A stretch of DNA of 24,763 nt from Azotobacter vinelandii (GCF_001571105.1 NZ_BCTD01000069.1), one strand, 5' to 3'. Counted from the first letter of the stretch, positions 16,359 to 24,690 are shown. A program made the numbers and translations. The notes: generated from the sequence alone by a model not told the origin.

Positions 16359-17330
16359 TTATATGCTGGTAGAATTGTGCTCGAAAACCAGTTTATGTCT
16401 CTTTCGAGTTTGCACTGGGGCTTCATCAAAGCGCCTCTTGTAGCTTCGACTGAAGTGCGCAGAGTGGTTGAAACCCCACTTAAAAGCAATGTCGCCAATA
16501 TTAGTGCCTGGGCTTGTGATTATTTCTTCCCGGCAGCGCTCCAGCCTAAGGTTCCATATGTAGCGGCTTACTGATATCCCTTTCAGCTCAAATGCCCGTG
16601 ATAGTTGACGGGTGGAAGTATTCATTACCTCCGCCAAGTGTTCGACATCAAGCTCATCATGCTCTAGATGCTGTTCAATGTATGCCAGGCAACGCTGTAG
16701 TAGGTGGTAGCGCGAGCGGCCCGATGACGGTACAGCATGATAACTTAGCAGTACACTCAGCTGACTCAGCAACTGTTCTGATAACCCTTGACCTGAAGAG
16801 TGCTGATACATTTTATGTAGTAAAGCCCAAACATTATTAGCACTTATATTGCCAATACGAAAGCTGCGATCTATTTTGACAAGATCTCTTTGCTGCCATT
16901 TCTCCAGACTGGCATCCAATATTGCCCGAGGAATATCAACTACCAGCATAGCCATATTACTTGAAAATCCTTGGGCGTAAGGAAACCCTGTGTCATATAA
17001 AACAATATCTCCAGGCACATGATTGGCACAGATTGTACCCTGCCAAGAAAAGCCGCTACCTTCTTGCATTGCACATAAAAATATGGACCGACGTTTGTCA
17101 TTTTCAATGTCAGCGGGGCTACGCAGGATAGAGTGGCTATCTGCTTCAATGTGGCTTACTTTTATCTGATCGCACTCTACTAGTTTCAAGGAGGCATGAA
17201 TTCCCTTGCTTGAGCATGTAGGGCAGTCTACTTGAATAATATGCTCGCGAACATTCTCAAGCCAGTAGTGCTTTCTCTCTTCTGCTACAACATTATGCGT
17301 CGAAATGTGATGTGATCTAGATAAGGACAT
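16359..17330 (-). CDS. AraC-family regulator (FeaR/XylS-like ligand domain) of the cassette
   Basis: A 323-residue AraC-type activator. The N-terminal domain contains VPGDIVLYDTGFPYAQGF (106-122), the pattern of the AraC_binding_2 domain found in FeaR- and XylS-like regulators of aromatic amine, aldehyde or acid catabolism. The C-terminal double HTH lies at about 212-312 (VEHLAEVMNTSTRQLSRAFE; IAFKWGFNHSAHFSRSYKRRF). Several in-frame starts exist between 17330 and 17405. I choose 17330 because it has a partial GGGTG site and leaves a family-like N-terminus, but 17342, 17357 or 17378 are possible. It diverges from the GMC dehydrogenase and is convergent with the aldehyde dehydrogenase, so it probably controls both. 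Confidence 0.82.
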   Translation of the reverse strand: MSLSRSHHISTHNVVAEERKHYWLENVREHIIQVDCPTCSSKGIHASLKLVECDQIKVSHIEADSHSILRSPADIENDKRRSIFLCAMQEGSGFSWQGTICANHVPGDIVLYDTGFPYAQGFSSNMAMLVVDIPRAILDASLEKWQQRDLVKIDRSFRIGNISANNVWALLHKMYQHSSGQGLSEQLLSQLSVLLSYHAVPSSGRSRYHLLQRCLAYIEQHLEHDELDVEHLAEVMNTSTRQLSRAFELKGISVSRYIWNLRLERCREEIITSPGTNIGDIAFKWGFNHSAHFSRSYKRRFDEAPVQTRKRHKLVFEHNSTSI

Positions 17331-17400
17331 AGGTACACCCATCTTCACTGTTGTCATTATTATGATGTAGTTTTTCATCCTACAAGCCATCCTGTAAGTT

Positions 17401-17414
17401 GTCAATATATTAAC
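17401..17414. promoter_or_regulatory. hpa-type operator between the AraC-type regulator and the GMC dehydrogenase
   Basis: GTCAATATATTAAC matches the perfect hpaG1 palindrome GTTAATATATTAAC at 13 of 14 positions. It lies 71 bases before the chosen AraC-type start and about 140 bases before the GMC start, in the only shared promoter region of the cassette. Since the cassette has different base composition from the hpa operon, the presence of this site argues for functional integration and is unlikely to be a by-product of common descent. Confidence 0.55.
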
Positions 17415-17554
17415 GATTATGGCTGCTATTGTCCTAGTTGATTAACTTAGAAGGCTGGAAGGGTCAAGCCTGCTTACCAAGCCCAGGGCAAAATGTCGCA
17501 ATGATTCATGATTAGATGGTTTTCATCGGATAGCGAATAAAAAGAGCCTAGAGT

Positions 17555-19177
17555 ATGAAAAATCCCGATTATATTGTCGTTGGCGGAGGTTCCGCTGGAT
17601 GTGTCATTACGCACCGCTTGGTTAAGGCAGGCAAGCGAGTACTACTGCTGGAAGATGGCCCAATTGATGACAGCATATTTATTCATATGCCAGCTGCCTT
17701 TATTCGAGTAATTGGATCCAAGCGATCAGTAATCTACGAGAGCGAACCTCAACCAGAAGCGGGTGGCCGCAAGACCTATGTACCACAAGGTCGTACTCTA
17801 GGGGGAGGAAGCTCTCTCAATGCCATGGTATATATCCGTGGTCAGAAGCAAGATTATGATGAATGGGAGGCCCACGGTTGTATTGGCTGGGGCTGGGATG
17901 AGGTTTCCACAGCCTTCAAACGTTCAGAAAATCACATGCGTCTGAGTGGCGACCATCATGGTAACGAAGGCCCACTGAAAGTTAGTGATACTCGCTTCCG
18001 CCATCCGCTCAGTCTAGCTTTTGTAAAGGCAGCTCAGCAGGTTGGTCTGAAATACAACGATGACTTCAATAGCGAACATCAGGATGGCGTAGGGTTCTAT
18101 CATACCACAACCTTTAACGGTCAACGTGGTAGCACCGCGGCGACTTATCTTGCTGAGGTAAAAGACTCACCGAATCTAGTTATCAAGACTGGTTGCTATG
18201 TATCTCGAATTGTGTTCGACGCGCAGCGCAAGGCTACAGGAGTAGAGTTGATTGATAGGAAAACAGGTGCTCTTAGCCAAATTTCTGTGTGTGAAGAAGT
18301 CATTTTGAGTGCTGGGGCTTTATCGACACCAAAGATACTAATGTTGTCCGGCATTGGTCCAAAAGATCACTTACAAGAGCACGGTATTCCCGTTCTACAT
18401 GATGCCCCACAAGTCGGTAAAAACTATCAAGATCACTTGGAAGTATCTGTTTATGGTCGAACCAAGGACCCTATTAGCCTGCTTGGCAATGATACGGGAC
18501 TGAGAGCTCTAAAGCATGGCATACAATGGACTCTCTGGAAAACCGGGTTATTGACTTCCAATGTGGTTGAGTCTGGTGGCTTTGTGGATTCTTCTAATTG
18601 TGGTCGTCCGGATATCCAGTTCCATGTGCTCCCCACCCTAGTGGGTGACGTGGATCGTGAGCCAGTTGACGGTCATGGAGTCTCGATCAATCCCTGTTTT
18701 CTACGTCCGAAGTCTCGTGGCTTTGCTAAACTACGCAGCCCTAACCCATTAGACTCGATGGTTTTTGAAAGCGGGGCCCTAAAAGAACAAGAGGATGTCG
18801 ACAGTTTGGTGCGAGGTGTCAAGCTTGCTCGCAAAATCTTGCGTGCACCTGCATTGGCGAAATTGGTTGAGCATGAGCTGTTGCCAGCTCGCAATGAAGA
18901 CATTTTGGATACTGAATTAGAAGCTTACGTACGTAACTATGCAAAAACCGTCTATCACCCCGCTGGCACTTGCCGCATGGGGAGCGATACAGACGCAGTG
19001 GTTGACCCAATGTTGAAGGTTAAAGGTGTGGATGGAGTTCGCATATGTGATGCCTCAGTGATGCCAACTTTAGTATCCGGCAATACCAATGCACCGACCA
19101 TTATGATTGCTGAGCGTTGTGCAGAGTTTATTCTTGGCCTGGATGCTTGTGCCAATCAAAGACTTGAGATGGTATAG
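17555..19177 (+). CDS. GMC-family FAD-dependent alcohol dehydrogenase (choline dehydrogenase-like)
   Basis: A 540-residue GMC oxidoreductase, full length. The FAD-binding GGGSAG lies at residues 10-15. GMC signature 1 is at about 77-96 (PQGRTLGGGSSLNAM...) and signature 2 at 254-269 (GALSTPKILMLSGIGP). The catalytic pair appears as His468 (YHPAGTCRMG) and Asn512 (GNTNAPTIMIAERCAE). Such enzymes oxidise primary alcohols to aldehydes and pass electrons to quinone or oxygen. The upstream region holds the operator-like site at 17401. With the aldehyde dehydrogenase it forms an alcohol-oxidation pair. I propose an arylethanol (tyrosol or hydroxytyrosol) as candidate substrate; long-chain, terpenoid or polyethylene-glycol-type alcohols are other GMC substrates that cannot be excluded. 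Confidence 0.9.
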   Translation: MKNPDYIVVGGGSAGCVITHRLVKAGKRVLLLEDGPIDDSIFIHMPAAFIRVIGSKRSVIYESEPQPEAGGRKTYVPQGRTLGGGSSLNAMVYIRGQKQDYDEWEAHGCIGWGWDEVSTAFKRSENHMRLSGDHHGNEGPLKVSDTRFRHPLSLAFVKAAQQVGLKYNDDFNSEHQDGVGFYHTTTFNGQRGSTAATYLAEVKDSPNLVIKTGCYVSRIVFDAQRKATGVELIDRKTGALSQISVCEEVILSAGALSTPKILMLSGIGPKDHLQEHGIPVLHDAPQVGKNYQDHLEVSVYGRTKDPISLLGNDTGLRALKHGIQWTLWKTGLLTSNVVESGGFVDSSNCGRPDIQFHVLPTLVGDVDREPVDGHGVSINPCFLRPKSRGFAKLRSPNPLDSMVFESGALKEQEDVDSLVRGVKLARKILRAPALAKLVEHELLPARNEDILDTELEAYVRNYAKTVYHPAGTCRMGSDTDAVVDPMLKVKGVDGVRICDASVMPTLVSGNTNAPTIMIAERCAEFILGLDACANQRLEMV

Positions 19178-19198
19178 CTCGAACATCTGTCGGGTGTT

Positions 19199-19228
19199 GC
19201 CCTGCCTTAACTTGGGCAGGGCTTTCTG
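19199..19228 (+). terminator. Rho-independent terminator after the GMC dehydrogenase gene
   Basis: GCCCTGCC and GGCAGGGC form a perfect 8-bp GC-rich stem with an 8-base loop, followed by TTTCT. It lies 22 bases after the GMC stop codon and 30 bases before the MFS transporter start. It would reduce or prevent read-through into the transporter, which then needs its own promoter or relies on partial read-through. Confidence 0.75.
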
Positions 19229-19258
19229 CTCAGATAAAAACAACGAAAAGGCATACTT

Positions 19259-20506
19259 ATGAAAACTAACATCTATGAAAATCGATTATTGCTAGTTCTA
19301 TTTTTGTGCTTTGGGTTTGTATTTTTCGACCGACTGGCCTTATCTTTTTTATTTCCCTTTATCGCTAAAGATCTTGGCCTGAATAATAGTCATCTCGGAA
19401 TGCTGTCATCGATATTGGCTTTGATGTGGGCATTGTCCGGCATGACACTGGGGCATGTCGCTGACAAGAAAGAATCCAAGAAGTTTATCTTGGTGATCTC
19501 AGTAATTACCTTTACCTTATGCTCAGCACTGTCTGGCATGGTGACTACCTTTATTAGCCTGCTGATTTTCCGTGCTTTTATGGGCGTAGCAGAAGGCCCG
19601 GTATTACCGATTTCCCAATCGCTATTGGCAGCAGCCTCTACCCCTAAGCGTCGTGGTCTGAATATGGGGCTGGTAAATGCTTGTGCTCCGGGCTTGATTG
19701 GTACGGTGCTTGCCCCACCAGTTTTAATCTGGATCGCTACTGAGTATGGGTGGCGTTCTGCTTTTTACGCTACAGTAATACCTGGCCTGCTGATTTCTGT
19801 TTTAATCATGCTACTTGTGAAAAACCAACACACACATGAGTCCATGGCCACAAGCCATCAGCCTCACTTAGGAGGCATGGAGAATATCAAAGCACTGATC
19901 AAAAAACGCAATATTTTACTATGTATACTGATCTCCTGCTTTTACATATCTTGGTTTATCACTCTAATTACTTTTACTCCAACTTTCCTTATGCAGGGTC
20001 GGGGCTTCACACCTGAAGTCATGGGAGAGATTATGGGATCTTTAGGCTTCGCTTGGATGATTTGGGGGTTCTTGATTCCTGCAGCCTCCGATCATTTTGG
20101 CCGCAAACCAATGATGATTCTGTTCACCTTGATCGCTACTGCCTGCCCTATGGTAATTCTATATGCCGATGCTGATGTCATGTTTCCAATGGTGTTCCTG
20201 ACATATACCGGCTTGGGGTGCTTTACCCTATTTATGGCGACTATTCCAGCTGAAACTGTACCCCCTTCTCAGGTAGCCACTGCTTTAGGGCTAATCATGG
20301 GCATAGGTGAATTATTCGGCGGTTTTGTCACGCCTATCGTTGCGGGCTTCTTGGCGGATATCTATGGCCTGGAAATCGCAATATGGATCGCCTCAGGCGG
20401 CTCTTTAATTGCATTGATGTTATCAATATTTTTGAGCGAAACTGCACCTGTGAAGCAAAGAAAGCATTCAAATAGTGAGCGAGAAGGACTTTCTGTATCC
20501 CCTTGA
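19259..20506 (+). CDS. MFS transporter of the AT-rich cassette
   Basis: A 415-residue major facilitator with about twelve membrane segments. FGFVFFDRLALSFLFPFIAKDLGL (near 18-41) and RAFMGVAEGPVLPISQSL (near 104-121) resemble the organic anion:cation symporter branch. The second-half loop motif DHFGRKP is intact, while the first-half motif is degenerate (GHVADKKESKK). AAGG lies about nine bases before the ATG. It follows the GMC dehydrogenase behind a terminator and precedes an outer-membrane channel, so it is likely the inner-membrane uptake step for the cassette substrate or an exporter of its product. The substrate is unknown. Confidence 0.85.
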   Translation: MKTNIYENRLLLVLFLCFGFVFFDRLALSFLFPFIAKDLGLNNSHLGMLSSILALMWALSGMTLGHVADKKESKKFILVISVITFTLCSALSGMVTTFISLLIFRAFMGVAEGPVLPISQSLLAAASTPKRRGLNMGLVNACAPGLIGTVLAPPVLIWIATEYGWRSAFYATVIPGLLISVLIMLLVKNQHTHESMATSHQPHLGGMENIKALIKKRNILLCILISCFYISWFITLITFTPTFLMQGRGFTPEVMGEIMGSLGFAWMIWGFLIPAASDHFGRKPMMILFTLIATACPMVILYADADVMFPMVFLTYTGLGCFTLFMATIPAETVPPSQVATALGLIMGIGELFGGFVTPIVAGFLADIYGLEIAIWIASGGSLIALMLSIFLSETAPVKQRKHSNSEREGLSVSP

Positions 20507-20825
20507 TGATAGCCACATATGCTTTAGGAGAGTGGTACATTATTTATGCAGTGTGTCGTTCCCCACTTAGAGAATACAGCACGAGCCTGACTGATATCAA
20601 ATAATGACTGGTGGCAAATCTGCTCAAGCGATCTTTCGGTGAGCGCGGCACACCTGACTGACATGACAATTGGCTGATGGCTAATACTTTTTATGCATTG
20701 CGCCAGTCTCATGATTTAGAACAATGCCTAACAACCACCATGAGTTAAAAGCTGCTTGCTCTATGTAATCCGTGATATTGGATTTATTTTTTTACAAACA
20801 AGAAAAATAATAGGTAGATAGATCT
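20507..20825. other. Gap between MFS transporter and outer-membrane channel genes
   Basis: About 320 bases without a supportable gene. The last 60 bases before the channel gene are AT-rich with a T-run, which is suitable for a promoter. I looked for an RpoN-type -24/-12 element and for the 14-bp hpa palindrome and found neither with correct spacing. The channel gene may therefore have its own promoter outside the hpa-type control. Confidence 0.4.
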
Positions 20826-21737
20826 ATGCATCATAAACTCCCGCATGGCATGGGACTCCCCATGTTCACAATATTGAATCTTTCTCTTCAGACTACTACG
20901 CTACAAGCCATGGAGGGCGCGGGAACAAGCTATCCTCTTGGACTTGAGCAACACATGCTAGGGGCTGTTCCAGTGGAGTCCGGCTTCTATAATCTTAACT
21001 ACGCTCAGCACTATACAGCCAACCGTCTTCGCAATAACGACGGCTCCAAAGCCGCGGATGACTTTGACTTGCGTGCAGAGGCTATTGTCACTCGCTTGGT
21101 TTATGTCTCAGACAAGCAATTACTAGGTGGGCGTGTGGCAGGACATGTCGTCTTGCCCTTCGTGAGCTTAGATGTCCGAATGAATGGTCAGACTGATTCA
21201 GATAAAGGAATTGGAGACATGGTTTTCGGTTTCGGCTTGGGTTATGATTACTCATCAAAACTTCATGCGGCCTATGTCATTGATATCACAGCTCCGACTG
21301 GCCGCTACGACAGCGATAAACTTGCCAACGTAGGGCGTAACTACTGGGTGGCGCAACCGCTGGCGGCAATCACTTACGCGCAGCCAGAGGGCTTTAATGG
21401 CGATATGAAAATTATGTACAACTTTAACTTTGAAAACTCTGAAACGGATTATAAGTCTGGCCAGGAGCTTCTCGTTGACTATGATTTTGGTTGGGGATTT
21501 GCCAAACGCTGGGTTGTGGGAGCTGGTGGATACGCTTACTGGCAAACCACAGACGATCATATTCACGGTAAAAAAGTACATGACAACAAGGCCAGAGCCT
21601 TCAGTATCGGCCCATCAGTTAAATATGACGGAAATGGATGGTTTTTCAGTGCTAAGTGGCAAAAAGACTTCCGTGTTCGCAATCGAACAGAAGGTAGCGC
21701 TTTCTGGCTGAAAATCGCATTGCCACTGCCATTCTGA
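20826..21737 (+). CDS. Outer-membrane channel of the 'phenol MetA degradation' family (COG4313)
   Basis: A 303-residue predicted beta-barrel protein. A hydrophobic segment and likely cleavage site (LQA, about residue 28) form a signal peptide. It is followed by GAGTSYPLGLEQHMLGAVPVESGFYNLNYAQHYTANRLRN (shown here only as landmarks: TSYPLG at about 34-39 and FYNLNYAQHYTANR further on), the typical start of COG4313/PF13557 proteins. The C-terminus ends in Phe (LPLPF), as expected for barrel insertion. Members often accompany catabolic genes for hydrophobic aromatics, alcohols or terpenoids and are thought to aid substrate passage. The ribosome binding site is weak (AGGT). It is the last intact gene of the cassette. 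Confidence 0.82.
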   Translation: MHHKLPHGMGLPMFTILNLSLQTTTLQAMEGAGTSYPLGLEQHMLGAVPVESGFYNLNYAQHYTANRLRNNDGSKAADDFDLRAEAIVTRLVYVSDKQLLGGRVAGHVVLPFVSLDVRMNGQTDSDKGIGDMVFGFGLGYDYSSKLHAAYVIDITAPTGRYDSDKLANVGRNYWVAQPLAAITYAQPEGFNGDMKIMYNFNFENSETDYKSGQELLVDYDFGWGFAKRWVVGAGGYAYWQTTDDHIHGKKVHDNKARAFSIGPSVKYDGNGWFFSAKWQKDFRVRNRTEGSAFWLKIALPLPF

Positions 21738-21809
21738 TTCCGGATTGGCCGCCGACACGACCGCAACCAAGGAAAAATATTCAATGCATTATATCGGAGA
21801 TTAACCTCA

Positions 21810-21947
21810 CTATCTTTTCCACTCCATCACTATCTTCGGATTCACACCATAGCGTTTGCTCAGCGCTTGGATCGAAGCGTTCGATCGCTGTATTGCCGTT
21901 CGGATAGAGTGAGTGGTCGTGACGCAGCCATGAAACATCTGCCCCAT
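21810..21947 (-). pseudogene. Truncated IS481-like transposase, N-terminal 45 residues
   Basis: On the minus strand an ATG at 21947 opens a 45-codon frame beginning MGQMFHGCVTTTHSIRTAIQ and continuing through ALSKRYGVNPKIVMEWKR to a stop. This is the N-terminal helix-turn-helix of IS481-type transposases, whose family version reads MGQVLHG..TTT..VR.AIQ.S..S...LAKRYGINPKTVAKW. The DDE catalytic part is missing, so it is a dead fragment. It marks the right border of the AT-rich cassette. Confidence 0.75.
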
Positions 21948-22067
21948 AACAATTCCCTGTGATGGAGAATATTGAGCATGCCACCATTATGGCACTGAAC
22001 ACCGACCAAACACAGGCAAAAGGACGTCCAAGCGCGCTGAACGAAGAGGCGCGGCAAATCCTACTTC

Positions 22068-22404
22068 AGCTGCAAGTTGTCGGTCAGCGTGGATCGTCGG
22101 CACAAACTGATCCTCAAAGTGAAGGTCGGTGACGCCAACGAGGCCTGTACCCTGTATCTCGTGGGAGTGCTGGATCAGGAAAACAGCAGTCGGGACTTCT
22201 GGACCAACTGCAGCTATCACAATAAACGCCGTGAACGCTGGCTCAAACAACTGGGCTGGCGACCGCATATCCAGGCCAGTCAGTTTATCGGCGAGCGGGA
22301 CAAGGCGCGCAACTGCCGAATAGTTAGCCCCGGCGCGGGTGGAATATGTGTTCGCCAACCAGCCCTAGATGGGCGGCAAGATCGTCCGTGTCAACGCCGA
22401 TTGA
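22068..22404 (+). pseudogene. Degenerate IS5-family transposase, C-terminal half
   Basis: VDRRHKLILKVKVGDANEA, LDQENSSRDFWTNCSYHNKRRERWLKQLGWRPHIQ and later, in another frame, ARVEYVFA then a stop and MGGKIVRV, follow the order of IS5-family DDE transposases (LLDEDNTSRDVWADSAYRS.E....L...G, then RARVEHVF and MGGK.VRTIG). The N-terminal half is absent, and at least one frameshift (near 22320-22340) and an in-frame stop break it. The sequence is plainly a relic, next to the IS481-like fragment. Confidence 0.75.
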
Positions 22405-22410
22405 AAACTG

Positions 22411-22790
22411 ACCCACCTTGGCCCTCATTTGCCGAAGGAATAACCGAACGACAGTTCGACGAGTGCTCCAACCGGGTCATCGGGGTCGCCGATGCCCTCG
22501 TGGAACGAAACCACCAAGCCGGGCTGTTGCGGGAAGGCGTGACGGGAGAAGACATCGTTCGACTCGTCATCTGCCTGGCAACGCTGGCGAGGCCTGCACC
22601 TGACGGCTCGGTCGATGGCGAAACCAGCGGCGACGAGGAGCAAGGCGTGGCGGCCCATGCCGCCGAGTACACATCGGCCTGGGTTCGATTGCTGCGGATC
22701 GGGATGGACGGCCTGCGGCCGGTTCACGGCCCCCTCCAGCCTCAGCTTCCAGCATCGACATGGAGCCGCGACACGGAGCCCACTGGGTAA
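22411..22790 (+). pseudogene. C-terminal fragment of a TetR-family regulator
   Basis: About 125 residues (FAEGITERQFDECSN..., GLLREGVTGEDIVRLVICLATLARP, then WVRLLRIGMDGLRPV) resemble the ligand-binding domain of TetR repressors, particularly the G.LR..VT.EDI.RL and LRI..DGLRP pattern. The DNA-binding N-terminus is missing and is replaced by the transposase relic, which reads in the same frame, so an apparent 237-codon open frame is an accidental fusion. It ends three bases before the flavin oxidoreductase start and probably once regulated it. Confidence 0.65.
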
Positions 22791-22793
22791 GCG

Positions 22794-23760
22794 ATGGTCA
22801 AGTTATCCCTTGTAGAGCAGATCACGGTGCCGTCCGGCAGGACGGCCTATGAAGCCGTCGAGGATGCGCTCGTTACCGTCGGGCATGCCGAGGCGCTCGG
22901 CTTCCATCGCATGTGGTTCGCCAAACACCATGGCATCGACGCCGTGGCCTCGCATGCGCCCGAAGTGCTGATGGGCCTGGTTGCACGCCAGACCCAACGG
23001 ATACGGATCGGGTCCGGCGCGATTCTGCTCAACAACTATTCGTCGCTGAAGGTCACCGAACTCTTCCTGCAGTTGGAAGTCCTCGCGCTCGGCCGTTTCG
23101 ACATGGGGCTTGGGCGGGCGACATCGGGGCCGTTGATCGATACGGCATTGAAGCGCGATCGCCGCACGTCGACGACTTCGATCAACAGGTCCAGGAAGTT
23201 CTGGCGTTCCTGCATGCCGATTTTCCCCCGGAACACCCGTTCTCCAGAATCCGGCTGATGCCGACCGTCAAGGCAAGGCCGGAACCGTGGGTCCTCGGCT
23301 CCTCGGGCAACAGCGTCGGCCTTGCCGCCGCTCTCGGGGTTGGGTACTCCTTCGCGGGCTTCATCACCGCCGCGGCGCTCCAGCACTACCGCAAGTCTTT
23401 CAGGCCGACGCAGTACGGCGCACCGACACCGCAGGCGATGCTGGGAATGTGCGTGTTTGCGGCGGACACGGATGCCGAGGCGCACCGGATGACATGGCCG
23501 ACACGGGCCATCTTTGCGCAGTTCGGGCAACGTGGCGGCCGGGTCGCGGTTCCGACGATCGAGGAAGCCGAGCGCATCCTGACACCAGCACAGCGGGATG
23601 CAACTGGCAGGCAGTCCCGACACGCTGCGCAGCCAGCTACTCCAGATGATCGAACACAGTGGTGCCACCGAACTCATGCTGCAAAGCATCTTTCCCGACC
23701 AGGATGCCAGGCGCCACTCCCATGCACTGATCGCCGAGAGTCTTGGCATCGAGCTGGTAT
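22794..23760 (+). pseudogene. LLM-class (luciferase-like) flavin-dependent oxidoreductase, frameshifted
   Basis: The first 120 or so residues (SLVEQITVPSGRTAYEAVEDAL, HAEALGFHRMWFAKHHGIDAVASHAPEVLMGLVA, LGRATSGPLIDTALKRDR) clearly belong to the bacterial luciferase-like monooxygenase family. The reading frame breaks near 23160. The homology resumes in another frame with SPHVDDFDQQVQEVLAFL, then PWVLGSSGNSVGLAAALGVGYSFAGF. It breaks again near 23595 and returns to the first frame with MQLAGSPDTLRSQLLQMIEHSGATELMLQ. Two single-base-type indels therefore inactivate it, unless they are sequencing errors. The intact family uses FMN for oxidation of small organic molecules. The original substrate is unknown. 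Confidence 0.8.
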
Positions 23761-23769
23761 GCAACGGAG

Positions 23770-24098
23770 CCCACTCCCAGCCACCTTCGACGCATCGAGC
23801 AGGACGGATGGCGTGGCGAAGGCGGCCTGCCGCTCAATCTGATCAAGTGCATGTCGTTCCCGGTACTGCCCGAACGCCATCGCATGACCTACATCGAGGC
23901 CATCTACGCGCAGAACGTCGCGTTCAAGGAGGATCGGGTGCCGGTTCTACACCTGTTGTGCGCCTTGCAGCAGGCCACGCCCGAGCAGGTGAAGCGCAAC
24001 TTCACCGGCATGCTGTCCCGCCACCGCCCAGTCCCTTGCGGCGCCTGCTCGGCGGCACGCCACCACCGCGTGCATCGGTGCTGGACTATTGGAACTAG
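23770..24098 (+). pseudogene. Unidentified coding remnant downstream of the flavin oxidoreductase
   Basis: One frame reads IKCMSFPVLPERHRMTYIEA and continues as IYAQNVAFKEDRVPVLHLLCALQQATPEQVKRNF, which looks like real protein by composition. After about 24020 the likely continuation shifts frame and ends LGGTPPPRASVLDYWN. I do not recognise the family. It is on the same strand as the damaged oxidoreductase and its end overlaps the end of the hydrolase fragment on the other strand. Confidence 0.35.
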
Positions 24099-24690
24099 AA
24101 ACGTGGATGCTGCTGGAACTGCTCCAGGTCGCCGGTCGCGACCTGCTCCTGCGCGCGCGAGGTGCCGAGCAGATCGGGCACACTCTGCTTGGACAGCTCG
24201 TCCATCGCCTGGACCGGGAACCGCGTGTCTGCAAACGGTGTGCCGGGCTCCGGCCCGATACGGAAATTGGTCCACGCACCGAAGCGATCGGCAAGCCGGA
24301 GCAGGTTCGGCAGCCGCCCCGCGCGGACATTGTTGAATGCGGATTGGTCGAAGCCCGAACGCGCCCGCCCGATCTGGTCGACAACGTAGACCGGATGGCG
24401 CTTGCGCACGAAGTACTCGTACCAGCCCATGCGGCCGTCGGGCGTGGTGTCGTAGGTCTTGCCGCTGAGTGTAGCGCCGTGGACCATCACCACCGGCACC
24501 TTGCCCACACCGTCGGGCACCATGTACTCGACGTACATCTGGCCGGTGGTGATCCGGTCGTCCGGGCCAAGGCTGCCGAGCTCGACCGCGGTCTTCTCGG
24601 CCTGCTCGCCGCCGACGAAGAAGCTGCCGCACGCCTTGAGCACCAGCGGCTTGCGGCGGGGCGGATGTCGTGCAGCGCCTGCGCGGCGGC
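24095..24690 (-). pseudogene. Alpha/beta hydrolase, N-terminal part only
   Basis: GSFFVGGEQAEKTAVELG (near residues 7-23), YVEYMVP, VPVVMVHGATLSGKTYDTTPDGRMGWYEYFVRKRHPVYVVDQIGRARSGFD and onward are the beginning of an alpha/beta hydrolase of the secreted esterase type, with the HG oxyanion motif. The chain stops about 180 residues from the GTG at 24643, before any G-x-S-x-G nucleophile elbow, so it is truncated. At the 5' side the frame also lacks a good start: an AGGAGAGG followed by ATG (24746) opens only an 18-codon peptide that ends at about 24690. The fragment is therefore probably broken at both ends. Confidence 0.6.

Noticed and set aside
20600..20640. Possible RpoN (-24/-12) promoter, TGGCAAATCTGCT
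   Set aside because: The distance between the GG and GC elements is too short for a sigma-54 promoter.
22077..22790. Single 237-codon gene
   Set aside because: Its first part is an IS5-like transposase relic and its second part a TetR C-terminus; the open frame is an accidental fusion.
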